Assembly: GCA_028289675.1 (NCBI GenBank) | Contig: JANQOL010000412.1 | Span: 1-38,686 of the forward strand | Source: Pirellulaceae bacterium | GTDB lineage: Bacteria > Planctomycetota > Planctomycetia > Pirellulales > Pirellulaceae | Reading direction: 5' to 3' | Length of the DNA stretch: 38,686 bases | Part shown: in pieces, positions 1 through 9,598 of the stretch | How positions within the stretch are numbered: the first letter of the stretch is position 1 | How the letters are laid out: each line of letters begins with the position of its first letter | Translations under genes and position numbers: made by a program | Notes under the pieces: generated by a model | What the model was told of the DNA's origin: nothing | What the model saw: only the letters and a program-made list of their open reading frames with translations | The model's database searches: none

Positions 1-1
1 A

Positions 2-2053
2 CCTTCGGAGACCATGGAGCGGATGGCGCCCGTGCGTTCTTCCATACAGCGCTCGTCGCCGAGCCGAGCCGCGCGGTCACTACCCAATGTGGGCGCGCCG
101 CAGGCGCCGCGCTGGGACGGTGCCTCGCGTTTGGCCGCTGGAAATTCGGGGCGTTCCCCATCCCAACTGGCGAACAACGCGGCCAGCGGTACGGCGGCCG
201 CCAATGATGTGGCGGGACTGACTGGCAGCGGTCGCGCCATTGAGCGGGCGGCACTGGGAAGCGCGGGGCGTCCCGGTGAGCTGTCGCTGCCCGCCATGTC
301 CGACGTCAGCGAGCAGGGTACCCAGGAGCGGCTGGCCTTGGATGGTTCCAGCGGTCGAACTCAGGAACCGAGCGAGTTGGCTGCCAGCTCGGCCGCAGTT
401 CGGCGATCGGCTTCATCGACCGGTTCCCCGGACACGTTGTTCTCCGAAACGCCTGATGCAGCTGCGGTCAATGTGGCCCAAGGATTGCCCGGAGGCTTGC
501 AGCGCGCCACTGGTATGGCGATGCCCGATGCGACCAGTTCCGTGGCATCATCGAACACGGAAGTGGGCCGTAGTCGGCAGCGAGCTGCCACAGCGGGAGC
601 GACGCCTGCATCCAACTCTATCGAATTACCCGGGCCATTAGCGGCTACCGAACAGAGCACCGAACTGGCAACTCCCGACGGCTCAGCAGCGCAGGGGTTG
701 GCCACCACTCAGCGGAGTTCGCGCTCGGGCGCCTCGCCGGGTATGTCCACGCCGCTGGATATTGAAGCCGCGACGGGCTTTGGAGGACTGTCGCCAAATA
801 TGGATCGAAGCGGCGCACTGCTAGCGCGGCGCAACGCCGTGGGGCCCAGTTTGACCCCAACGGATCTTGTGGCGCAGCGATTCGCCCGCTCGGAGGTTGG
901 TGGCCCGCTGTCGACAGGGCAGCGAGTGGCGATTCCCACACCAGCGTTCCAACAACGTCTCGAACGCTTGCGAGATCGCAATCCCCTGGATGAAACTGCA
1001 GCGGAACCTCAAACGGAATTGGCCATCGAACGCGGGCTGGCATTCCTGGCCAAGCACCAGCGCGACGACGGTTCATGGCGGCTACAAGATTTTGATACCG
1101 AAGTATTGATGCGAAGTGACACCGCGGCCACGGCGTTGGCGGTACTGGCCTTCCAAGGTGCCGGCTACACGCATCAACAGTACAAGTATGCGGATGTGGT
1201 GGACCGGGCACTCAAGTTCTTGGTGCAGCATCAGACCTCCGAAGGGGATCTGTACATTCCCCAGGATCCCGCTTCCGACCAAAACGCGCGGCTGTACTCG
1301 CACGGCATTGCTTCGCTGGCCTTGTGCGAAGCGTACGGGATGACGCAAGATCCCGAGCTGCGGCGAGCGGCTCAGGCGGCCATCGAGTTCATGGTCACCA
1401 GCCAGGATCCCGAGCGCGGTGGATGGCGCTACAACCCCGGTTCCGGCTCGGATACGAGCGTTACCGGATGGTTCATGATGGCGCTCAAGAGCGGCGAGCT
1501 CGCGGGCTTGGACGTCCCGCCGACGACCATCGAGTTACTCAAACAATATTTGAACGTCAGCCAAGTGTCGACGGAACAACCGCACTTGTACCGCTATAAC
1601 CCATTTGCTGCCGACAATGTCCAGCAACGACACGGGCTCAAACCCACGCCCGTCATGACCAGCGTCGGACTGCTGATGCGCTTGTATCTCGGTTGGCAGC
1701 GTGATCGACCAGAAATGAAATCGGGCACCGACTACTTGATGCAAAACATGCCCCAGCACGGTACGGTCAGCAGATCGCGCCGCGACACCTACTACTGGTA
1801 CTACTCCACGCAAGTCTTGTTTCACATGGGAGGGGATCGCTGGCGGCAGTGGCACGACACGCTGTATCCACTGCTGATCGATTCGCAGGTTACCAGCGGT
1901 GACTACGAAGGTAGTTGGAATCCCAATTCTCCGACGCCCGATCTGTGGGTTCGTTACGGCGGTCGCTTGTATGTGACCACCATGAATTTGCTGTCGCTCG
2001 AAGTGAGTTACCGCCATCTGCCGCTCTACGATGCGACTGGGGCTGACGAGTAG
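2..2053 (+). CDS. Prenyltransferase/squalene-oxidase-repeat (terpenoid cyclase toroid-like) protein with long Ser/Ala/Gly/Thr-rich N-terminal region; probably truncated at the 5' window edge
   Basis: Frame is open upstream of the first ATG (14) to the window edge. C-terminal half has repeats such as AIERGLAFLAKHQRDDGSWRLQDF and AIEFMVTSQDPERGGWRYNPGSGSDTSVTGWFMMALKSGEL. N-terminal ~300 aa are low complexity. Confidence 0.8.
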   Translation, partial: PSETMERMAPVRSSIQRSSPSRAARSLPNVGAPQAPRWDGASRLAAGNSGRSPSQLANNAASGTAAANDVAGLTGSGRAIERAALGSAGRPGELSLPAMSDVSEQGTQERLALDGSSGRTQEPSELAASSAAVRRSASSTGSPDTLFSETPDAAAVNVAQGLPGGLQRATGMAMPDATSSVASSNTEVGRSRQRAATAGATPASNSIELPGPLAATEQSTELATPDGSAAQGLATTQRSSRSGASPGMSTPLDIEAATGFGGLSPNMDRSGALLARRNAVGPSLTPTDLVAQRFARSEVGGPLSTGQRVAIPTPAFQQRLERLRDRNPLDETAAEPQTELAIERGLAFLAKHQRDDGSWRLQDFDTEVLMRSDTAATALAVLAFQGAGYTHQQYKYADVVDRALKFLVQHQTSEGDLYIPQDPASDQNARLYSHGIASLALCEAYGMTQDPELRRAAQAAIEFMVTSQDPERGGWRYNPGSGSDTSVTGWFMMALKSGELAGLDVPPTTIELLKQYLNVSQVSTEQPHLYRYNPFAADNVQQRHGLKPTPVMTSVGLLMRLYLGWQRDRPEMKSGTDYLMQNMPQHGTVSRSRRDTYYWYYSTQVLFHMGGDRWRQWHDTLYPLLIDSQVTSGDYEGSWNPNSPTPDLWVRYGGRLYVTTMNLLSLEVSYRHLPLYDATGADE

Positions 2054-2890
2054 TCAGCGTGACAGCTGGCAGCGAGGGCAATAGAACGTCGACCGTTGGG
2101 CCTGGACAATGCGTACGATCTTCCCCTGGGCGCACGATGGACAGTCCAGTTTGGCCCGGTCGTAAACCAGATGTTGGTTCTGATAACTGCCGGGATCGTT
2201 CAGCGCGTTGCGATAGGTTCCATCCGCGAGCGTCGAGCCCTCATACTCAATCGCCGTCAACAGAATGTCCTGCATACATTCAAAGAGCCGTCGCTTCTTG
2301 GGAGCCGAAATCTTTGCCGCTACCGTGGCCGGATGAATGCGGGCCACATGGAGCATTTCTGATGCGTACAGGTTGCCGATTCCGGCGACCAGCTTTTGAT
2401 CCAGCAGAGCCACTTTGATAGCACGTTTGGTGGCGGACAGCCGTGCCGCGAAGTCAGCATAAGAAATGGACAGCGCGTCCGGCCCCAAACGGCCCGCCAC
2501 AATTCGCTCGTGGATTTCCGACTCGCGTAACAATTCCACCGTTCCCAGTCCGCGTCGGTCCCAGAACAGGACTTGTTGAGAAGATGATCCCGCCAGGTCG
2601 ACCCGCAACCGGATGTGGTCGGGATCTGGCGCTTGGCCCAACGTGACCATGCCGGTCATCTTGGGTTGCAGGATGAGAGCCTGTGATCCAGCATGAATCA
2701 ACACTCGTTTTCCCAGTCGAGATATCTGTGTCACGCGCTGGTTGGCCAGCCGTTTTCGGATCGTCGGCAAACTTGGGTGGATGTGGATGGGCCGGTATCG
2801 GCAACGCGGCTTGGCGACCGACACAATCTTACGTCCAACGATGGACCGAATGCCTCGGCACATCGTTTCAACCTCGGGCAGCTCGGGCAT
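2054..2890 (-). CDS. mutM: Formamidopyrimidine-DNA glycosylase (Fpg)
   Basis: MPELPEVETMCRGI N-terminus, C-terminal zinc finger CPSC...YCPRCQ. ATG at 2890 preferred over the upstream TTG of the ORF track because Pro2 must follow the initiator Met. Confidence 0.95.
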   Translation of the reverse strand: MPELPEVETMCRGIRSIVGRKIVSVAKPRCRYRPIHIHPSLPTIRKRLANQRVTQISRLGKRVLIHAGSQALILQPKMTGMVTLGQAPDPDHIRLRVDLAGSSSQQVLFWDRRGLGTVELLRESEIHERIVAGRLGPDALSISYADFAARLSATKRAIKVALLDQKLVAGIGNLYASEMLHVARIHPATVAAKISAPKKRRLFECMQDILLTAIEYEGSTLADGTYRNALNDPGSYQNQHLVYDRAKLDCPSCAQGKIVRIVQAQRSTFYCPRCQLSR

Positions 2891-4491
2891 CAAGCGTCCT
2901 CGTCGCGCTGAGGAGCAGCGAGGTTGCTTGCTTGACCATCGCCAGACTTCCCGGTGCGATCTGTTGTGCCGGTGTTGTCTTGTTGGCTGGAGGGGGCCGC
3001 CGAGTCGGATTGTTTGGGATGGTCGGCGCTGGCGGTGTCCGGTGTAGTGGGGTCGCCGGCAGACTTGTTTTCATGGGCTGTGGATTCGGATGGGCCCTCG
3101 GTGCTCAGTACGAGTTTGTGTTTCTCAAAGTGCACCAACTCTCGCCGCAAGATACTTAGCAAAGTCTGCAGCATGGCCACCACCATTGGTCCCACCACAA
3201 TGCCAATGGGTCCCAACGACTGCACGCCCCCTAACACGCTCAGCAGCGCCAGCAGTGGGTGCAATTGAGATTGGCCATGCAGCACAAAAGCCTTGACCAG
3301 ATTGTCGACCGTACCGACCACCAATACGCCCCATAGCCCCAATAACACAGCGGCGGTCATTCGTTCTTCGTAGATTCCTAAATACAGGCAAACGGGTACC
3401 CACACCACCGCCGGACCGACAAACGGCACCATGGCAAACACGGTGGTCAGCATGATTAACAATGTCAGAAACTCCATGCCTGCTACGGCATAGCCCAGTC
3501 CAGCCGTCAGTCCTTGCACGATCGCAGACAGCAATGTCGCAACCACAACCGCGCGGCTGATGCGGTCGAACTCCAGCAGCAGCTCTTCTTCGTACGCGTC
3601 GTCCAGCGGACTGAGATGCATGATGGTCCGGACCATCGAAGGACCGTCGTACAAGAAGAAGTAAGTGGTCACGGTCAAGATGATGCTGGCCACCACCAAT
3701 TTGATCACAAAGGACCCTGTCGCACCGGTCAGCGACAGCAGTCGGGGTTGAACGTAGGCGACCAAATCGTCGCGAATGCGGTCGATATCCTCGCGTGTGG
3801 GATTTGCTTTTTCTCGGGCCAGAGCCATGAGCCCGCCACCCAGTAATTCCGTTCGGAGTTGCCCAAATTGTGACTTTAATTTCACAGCGGTATCGGAGGC
3901 ACCGAATAGCGAATCGTCGGGCTGGCCCACCGAGTTGGCTACCGCGATGATCTCGTCAAAATCCTCTTCCCATTTGCTGCCGTCTCGTTCGCGGACCACC
4001 TGCCTCAGCTCTTGAAGCGTCGTTACGGTCTGCTGCCCCAAGGCAATGAGTCGTTCGTTGTCGTCTCCGCGCGACTCGCGTCCGGTTTGATCCACAACGC
4101 GGGCGATCTCTTCCTCCAGTAGCTGGAGCTTGTCGTAGAAATCCGGCATTTCTAGCCCGAGGGAATCGCGCAGCCGTTTGAGGCGCAATTGGATCGTCGA
4201 TGCGTCCTTGCTTTCCTTAATCAACCTCAACCCCTGAGTCGCGGCGGCGCTGCCGACGAATAGCACCGGTATGAACAGCACCAGCATGATTAACAGGGTG
4301 GTCAAAGCGGCCGCCAAGCGACCTCGCTGGCCAGTTTTGTCCAACACCCACCGATGCATGGGCCGGAAGACAACCACCAGCACGGCCGCGAGAAAGACCG
4401 GAATGAAGAAGCCGATCAGCACTTTGTAGAACAGCAAGCTGATAATGATGATGATCACTATCAACACGGCAAATGAGATCAGGCGAGACAT
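2890..4491 (-). CDS. AI-2E family transporter (PerM-like) with disordered polar C-terminal tail
   Basis: Multiple TM segments, GLTAGLGYAVAGMEFLTLLIMLTTVFAMVPFVGPAVVWVPV and VLGGVQSLGPIGIVVGPMVVAML typical of the family. Confidence 0.88.
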   Translation of the reverse strand: MSRLISFAVLIVIIIIISLLFYKVLIGFFIPVFLAAVLVVVFRPMHRWVLDKTGQRGRLAAALTTLLIMLVLFIPVLFVGSAAATQGLRLIKESKDASTIQLRLKRLRDSLGLEMPDFYDKLQLLEEEIARVVDQTGRESRGDDNERLIALGQQTVTTLQELRQVVRERDGSKWEEDFDEIIAVANSVGQPDDSLFGASDTAVKLKSQFGQLRTELLGGGLMALAREKANPTREDIDRIRDDLVAYVQPRLLSLTGATGSFVIKLVVASIILTVTTYFFLYDGPSMVRTIMHLSPLDDAYEEELLLEFDRISRAVVVATLLSAIVQGLTAGLGYAVAGMEFLTLLIMLTTVFAMVPFVGPAVVWVPVCLYLGIYEERMTAAVLLGLWGVLVVGTVDNLVKAFVLHGQSQLHPLLALLSVLGGVQSLGPIGIVVGPMVVAMLQTLLSILRRELVHFEKHKLVLSTEGPSESTAHENKSAGDPTTPDTASADHPKQSDSAAPSSQQDNTGTTDRTGKSGDGQASNLAAPQRDEDA

Positions 4492-4515
4492 GCAAGTTTG
4501 AGCTGGTGTAAGTGA

Positions 4516-4534
4516 ACTGGCGAATGTCGCCAGT
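4516..4534. promoter_or_regulatory. Perfect 8-bp inverted repeat (ACTGGCGA-ATG-TCGCCAGT) in the divergent intergenic region
   Basis: Direct reading; 17 nt ahead of the AI-2E transporter start at 4491. Confidence 0.4.
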
Positions 4535-4613
4535 GTAGTCTTTCAAGCAAAGCGCGGCCCATGCCGACAACTGGTGCGGACGATCAATTTGTGCGAAAAT
4601 CCTGCCAGAGTCT

Positions 4614-5777
4614 ATGGAATCCGGTGTTCTTGGTGGCCGGTCAACTTCTGATGTACTTCTCCCCTCTCGAAGAGGTCTTCACCCGGTGTCAGCGGCAACC
4701 CGATGGGGCAGAATCCTGTTCCAGCTGATCGCGTTGCTGGTTGTGGTCTGGGGAGTCACGCTCAGTGTTCGTCGATCGGCGGAACAGCTTGGAAATCAAC
4801 GAGAGGAATTGCAAGCCCGCGCTGACGAATTGCGGCAGCAAGCGGCGGCGAGTTCGGATCCGGGAGTGGCTGACGACCTGATTGCCGAGGCGGAGCGCGC
4901 GACCGCATCTGTCCGGCGGTTTTGGCGAGCATCCTGGCCGCATCTTGGCCTCGCCGGCTTGTCCTACGCCCTGGGTATGCTGCCCGCGTGCTGGTTTTGG
5001 AGGCGCTGTCTGGCCGCGTTGGGCCAACCGACGCCTGCGTTGGACGTGGCTTGGGCCTATTTTTACGGCAACCTTGGAAAGTACTTTCCGGGCAAGGCGA
5101 TGGTCATCGTGTTGCGGTTGGCGGCACTGGAGAAGCACGGAATCCAAAAGACGGCGACGTCGATCACGATCTTCATGGAGACGTTAACTCTGATGGCCGT
5201 CGGCGGCGCGGTGGCCGCCGTTTGTACTCTGTTGCTCAATATCGACTGGCGACTATCGTTCCTGTCCGTGGGACTATTGTTGGTAACCTGGTGTCCCACC
5301 GCGCCTCCCGTCGTCCGTTTTCTGCTACCTCGACTACAAAAAGGGATGACCCCAGAAACACTGCGGAGCTGGTCAGATCGCATCACGTGGCGGTTGATGT
5401 TGCAAGGATGGGTAGGACTATTGCTGACTTGGATGGCCTACGGACTAAGCTTGATGCTGGTTTTGAAGGGCCTGCCGGTGTCCGAGGGACAGACGATCGC
5501 TGCCAGTCAGTTGTGGCTGAGCGCGTGCGGCGCCTGCGCCCTGGCCGTCGTGTTAGGATTTGTGTCATTGATTCCTGGCGGAGCCGGAGTCCGCGAGGTG
5601 GTGTTGTCGATGATCTTGACCCCCGTCGTGGGCCCCGTTGCCGCGCTGTGCGGAGCGCTCTGGATGCGCGTGGTGTGGCTGATCACGGAATTGACGGTCG
5701 TGGGCGTGTTGGCCGTTGCCAAACTGATTCATGGCCGACGACCAATCGCGGTCGCTGAGACCGAACTAGGGAACTAA
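4614..5777 (+). CDS. Lysylphosphatidylglycerol synthase TM-region / flippase-like integral membrane protein
   Basis: Many TM helices; YFYGNLGKYFPGKAMVIVLRLAALEKHGI and SLIPGGAGVREVVLSMIL motifs of the LPG_synthase_TM (AglD-like) family. Confidence 0.82.
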   Translation: MESGVLGGRSTSDVLLPSRRGLHPVSAATRWGRILFQLIALLVVVWGVTLSVRRSAEQLGNQREELQARADELRQQAAASSDPGVADDLIAEAERATASVRRFWRASWPHLGLAGLSYALGMLPACWFWRRCLAALGQPTPALDVAWAYFYGNLGKYFPGKAMVIVLRLAALEKHGIQKTATSITIFMETLTLMAVGGAVAAVCTLLLNIDWRLSFLSVGLLLVTWCPTAPPVVRFLLPRLQKGMTPETLRSWSDRITWRLMLQGWVGLLLTWMAYGLSLMLVLKGLPVSEGQTIAASQLWLSACGACALAVVLGFVSLIPGGAGVREVVLSMILTPVVGPVAALCGALWMRVVWLITELTVVGVLAVAKLIHGRRPIAVAETELGN

Positions 5778-5780
5778 GTC

Positions 5781-6869
5781 ATGTGGTCCATTGTGGTTCC
5801 TGTTTACAACGAACAAGACAGCCTGCGCGAACTGGCGGAGCGCATCGCGACAGTGGCCGATGAGTACGACAGCTCTTGCGAAGTCATCTTGATCGACGAT
5901 GGCTCGACGGATGAGTCCTGGCAGGTTATCCAAGCGCTTACTGAATCCGAGGCGACGACCGCGGCTGCCGAAGCTAAGCATCGCCACATCCGTGGGATTC
6001 GCTTGCGTCGTAATTTTGGCAAGGCGGCGGCCCTGGATGCCGGCTTTCGCGCGGCCCAAGGGGATGTCGTCATTACCATGGACGCCGACCTGCAGGACGA
6101 TCCGCGGGAGATCCCCAATCTGTTGAACAAGCTCGATGAGGGATTTGATGTGATTTCGGGTTGGAAACAGAAACGCCATGACCCATGGCATAAGGTTCTG
6201 CCCAGCCGCTGTTTCAATCGCCTGATCAGTTGGTTGACGGGAGTCCAGCTGCATGACCACAACTGTGGATTGAAGGCGTATCGCCGCGAAGTTTTAGAAG
6301 AAATTCATCTATACGGAGAGATGCACCGGTTTGTTCCGGTCTTGGCGGCGGCCCGCGGTTTTCGAGTGTCTGAAATCGTCATTCAGCACCAACCTCGCAA
6401 ACACGGAATCTCCAAGTATGGAGTGGAACGTTTTGTCAAAGGTTTTCTGGATCTGATGACGGTGTACTTTTTGACCGGCTACGGTAATCGACCACAGCAC
6501 TTGTTGGGTTCGGTCGGCTTGCTGTCATTATTATGCGGCGGTGGCGGTCTCCTCATATTGTCAGTGCTCTGGGTGGTCAGTCGGCTATCGACGGATTTGA
6601 CCGATATTCACCTGCACAGCCGAGCCGTCTTTTACTTTTGCATCTTGGCCCTGCTATTCGGTGGGCAGCTGATTTCGATGGGGTTTCTCGCCGAGTTGTT
6701 TACCGCTTACCAGCGCCCGGAACGGCAACCGTATAGCATTGCTCAAGATACCGACCGAATCACCAAGGCACGGACCTCCAGTATCGGGCAACCCGGAACC
6801 AGTGATATTAGCAGTGGAGATATCAGTGCTGGAGAGACCACTGCGGGTCGACAGGAGCCAACGGCGTGA
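5781..6869 (+). CDS. Family 2 glycosyltransferase (polyprenyl-phosphate mannose/glucose synthase-like, DPM1/ArnC-type)
   Basis: MWSIVVPVYNEQDSLRELAERI, LIDDGSTDESW, RRNFGKAAALDAGFRAAQGDVVITMDADLQDDPREIP, two C-terminal TM helices. Confidence 0.93.
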   Translation: MWSIVVPVYNEQDSLRELAERIATVADEYDSSCEVILIDDGSTDESWQVIQALTESEATTAAAEAKHRHIRGIRLRRNFGKAAALDAGFRAAQGDVVITMDADLQDDPREIPNLLNKLDEGFDVISGWKQKRHDPWHKVLPSRCFNRLISWLTGVQLHDHNCGLKAYRREVLEEIHLYGEMHRFVPVLAAARGFRVSEIVIQHQPRKHGISKYGVERFVKGFLDLMTVYFLTGYGNRPQHLLGSVGLLSLLCGGGGLLILSVLWVVSRLSTDLTDIHLHSRAVFYFCILALLFGGQLISMGFLAELFTAYQRPERQPYSIAQDTDRITKARTSSIGQPGTSDISSGDISAGETTAGRQEPTA

Positions 6870-8620
6870 GTCCAAACAATCCGTCTTCAGATTCGGATGG
6901 CGTTGCAGACGCGCCCTCTTCGACGGTTGCTGCCAATCAGCCTGCCACCGGCAAGCCGTCAGTGGCGGACGTCGTGGTGCCACTGATTATCCTTTTGTCC
7001 GCGACCATTCAATTGAGCCGGATCCTGCAGGTCGAATCACCGACAGGGGAAGTTCCGTTTCTGAGCGCCAATGATCGCAGCCGATGGTGCACGATTGCTA
7101 CATTGGTTGTCAATGGTTCATACCATCTGGATCCCGTGTTGGAAATACGCGATCCAAAAACGCGGCGTCGCACTTGGTACACAATTGATTTAGTTCGTCA
7201 CCGCAGCTCCGACGGTCAACAGCACTATTTCAGCAGCAAGCCACCCCTGTTACCGACGATGTATGCCGGTGTCTACTGGCTGGTGCGTGGCACTACCGGA
7301 GCCACGCTCACCCAACATCCGTTCTTTGTGGCCCGCATCATGCTGGTGCTGGTGAACCTGGTGCCATTGGTGGCTTGGTGGTTTCTGTTACTGCGCTGGT
7401 TTCGCCGTTACGCCTTGGATGACTGGGCCAGAATCGTATTGGCTCTGTTTATTTGTAGCGGCACATTTTTGTCGACATTTGTCGTTACGCTGAACAACCA
7501 CTTGCCGGCGGCCATGGTGGTCGGAATTTCGCTCTGGTGCCTGGACCGCATCTTGGTGCAACAGGACGGGCGTTGGCGTTGGTTTGCGCTGTGCGGACTA
7601 TGCACCAGTTTTGGGGCGGCCAACGAACTGCCAGCACTCAGTTGGCTGTGCGCCGCGGGGGCCATGTTGCTGATTGTGAACTGGCGAGCGGCGTTGATGG
7701 CGTACGTGCCCGCATTGCTTCCTGTAGGGATTGCCTTTTTCGGCATCAACTACATTGCTCATGGTGAGCTAGCGCCAGCCTACGCACACCGCAGTGCCGG
7801 AGCCAAGATCTGTGATTTGGAACCCGGAGATCGGGTGCCAGTTGCACCGCAAGTGGTTCGACAATTGCGCGGCGTGGGTCAGGAGGTCTCTGATCAGTCC
7901 ATTGTTCGTGAAGCGCGCCGACCTGAGACGATGGAGCTATGGGACCCAGTGCACGAGCGACGTTTTGCGTTGAAGAAGAGCTCGGACGCGAATGGCACAC
8001 TTTGGGCTGTGCACCAATGGGGCGATTGGTACGACTACGAGGGCAGTTACTGGAACGGCAAGCAGCAAGGCGTGGATTTGGGCGAGCCCAACCGATGGTG
8101 GTACATCTTTCACTGCCTAGTCGGTCATCATGGTATTTTCAGTTTGACGCCATTCTGGTGCCTGGCTCTGGCGGGTACGGTTTGTTTGTGGCGCGATCGG
8201 GAAACCTGGAACGTGTTTCGCGATCATCAGTTGATGTTGACCGTCGCCGTAGTGGCCACTTCCGTGGTCGTGGTTGGATTCTACTTTGCGCGGGGCGTGG
8301 AAGACCGCAACTATGGAGGTGTCAGCAGCGGGTTTCGATGGACGTTTTGGTTGATCCCGCTGTGGCTGTGGTTGTCTGTCCACGTACTGCGGCAAATCAA
8401 CAGCGCCGGCTGGCGGCAAGGTGTGCATGTGCTGGTAATCACCAGTGTTTTTTCCGCCAGTCTGCCCTGGACGAATCCTTGGACCAATCCATGGCCGATG
8501 CGATTTGGCGAATACTTGCAACGTGATTCGGTCGAGTCGAGCGCTACTTCGCTCGATAGATCGACTATTCCATTCACATCACAAGTACTTCCCCCACGCG
8601 GCTCGCGTCCGGCCGGTTGA
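6866..8620 (+). CDS. Polytopic membrane protein, probable GT-C (GT39/ArnT-like) glycosyltransferase
   Basis: Many TM helices; start GTG overlaps the upstream GT2 stop (GTGA). Gene order GT2 then GT-C supports the inference. Confidence 0.65.
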   Translation: MSPNNPSSDSDGVADAPSSTVAANQPATGKPSVADVVVPLIILLSATIQLSRILQVESPTGEVPFLSANDRSRWCTIATLVVNGSYHLDPVLEIRDPKTRRRTWYTIDLVRHRSSDGQQHYFSSKPPLLPTMYAGVYWLVRGTTGATLTQHPFFVARIMLVLVNLVPLVAWWFLLLRWFRRYALDDWARIVLALFICSGTFLSTFVVTLNNHLPAAMVVGISLWCLDRILVQQDGRWRWFALCGLCTSFGAANELPALSWLCAAGAMLLIVNWRAALMAYVPALLPVGIAFFGINYIAHGELAPAYAHRSAGAKICDLEPGDRVPVAPQVVRQLRGVGQEVSDQSIVREARRPETMELWDPVHERRFALKKSSDANGTLWAVHQWGDWYDYEGSYWNGKQQGVDLGEPNRWWYIFHCLVGHHGIFSLTPFWCLALAGTVCLWRDRETWNVFRDHQLMLTVAVVATSVVVVGFYFARGVEDRNYGGVSSGFRWTFWLIPLWLWLSVHVLRQINSAGWRQGVHVLVITSVFSASLPWTNPWTNPWPMRFGEYLQRDSVESSATSLDRSTIPFTSQVLPPRGSRPAG

Positions 8621-8680
8621 GGCTACGACAGTAACTCGATTCGTAAACCACTGTCCACGCTGTTAATCAATGATTGTGCG

Positions 8681-9589
8681 CTACTTCCGCGTGTTGGATC
8701 GAGAGGCGGTGCGCCGCGGTGTTGGCAAGAGTTCTTCAGTGAATTTGGCATCGTAGCGCAGGGAGGTGTCAGGTCCGCGGAAGCCGACCACTTCGTCGCT
8801 CCAATTCAACACCTTGCTCAAAAATCGTCCACGATCTAGATCGAACTTGATGGTTCCTTGGCTCAGCTGTTGAACCAATTGAGCGTCCACGGCTGGTTCT
8901 TTCACAGGCGTCAATGGTTGCGTCGCGACGCGAATCGTTGCGACTCCCGCGGACACTTTCTCCAGCGTGTACAGTTCCCGAACCTTGATGGTCTTGTGGG
9001 CTCCGCTCTCCAACTTGACTCGTAGTTCCCTAGGCACACTCCATTGGGCGCCCACGGCGATCGGATCGGCGGGCAGGGGAACCGTCAGCTCTCCGATGCC
9101 CAGTTGAGGTGTCTTGAGTTCCTTGTCGCGGTTGAGCACCTGACCTTGCGAGTTGATCGTGACGTTCGCCAACGGCTTGTTGATGGTCGACGCGACTTGT
9201 TTGAAGACGTCCGGTACGGTTTCGTCGGTTTCACTGTTGTAGCTCAGTTCCTCGGCTTCACCGACCGACTGAGCCAGATTGACCGAGTTGATACGGTACT
9301 CAAAGGTCATTTCACCGGCGGGGCTGACCGATTTGACCTCCCAAACTTTTTCGCTGGTAGTTCGCGATGTACTTTCTTCCTGGTGATCGGCCATCGTGGT
9401 CCGCGTTTCCGCAAAGTGCACGACTTTGGAAACGAGCTGTTCGCCGGCCGCCAATTTGTACTGCAGCTGATACTTGGGACCAGCGGGGGTTTGTGGCGCT
9501 TGAGCCCAACAGTGGCTGCCAGTGACGACCAGGGTGAGTGCCAGCAGAGTGCGAAATGAGCGAGTCAACATGAATGGCCTCCTTGCCAC
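8681..9589 (-). CDS. Exported protein, DUF6263-like
   Basis: N-terminal signal peptide (LTRSFRTLLALTLVVTGSHCWAQ); pattern YQLQYKLAAGEQLVSKVVH...; conserved in planctomycetes from recollection only. Confidence 0.65.
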   Translation of the reverse strand: MARRPFMLTRSFRTLLALTLVVTGSHCWAQAPQTPAGPKYQLQYKLAAGEQLVSKVVHFAETRTTMADHQEESTSRTTSEKVWEVKSVSPAGEMTFEYRINSVNLAQSVGEAEELSYNSETDETVPDVFKQVASTINKPLANVTINSQGQVLNRDKELKTPQLGIGELTVPLPADPIAVGAQWSVPRELRVKLESGAHKTIKVRELYTLEKVSAGVATIRVATQPLTPVKEPAVDAQLVQQLSQGTIKFDLDRGRFLSKVLNWSDEVVGFRGPDTSLRYDAKFTEELLPTPRRTASRSNTRK

Positions 9590-9598
9590 GCTGTTGCC

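Noticed and set aside
4922-5758. 278-aa + strand ORF inside the flippase-like gene
   Set aside because: Out-of-frame with a well-supported membrane protein; Arg/Gly-rich sequence typical of GC-rich shadow ORFs.
8537-8556. TCGAGCG-CTACTT-CGCTCGA hairpin near the end of the GT-C-like gene
   Set aside because: Lies inside coding sequence about 65 nt before the stop with no U-tract; probably coincidental.
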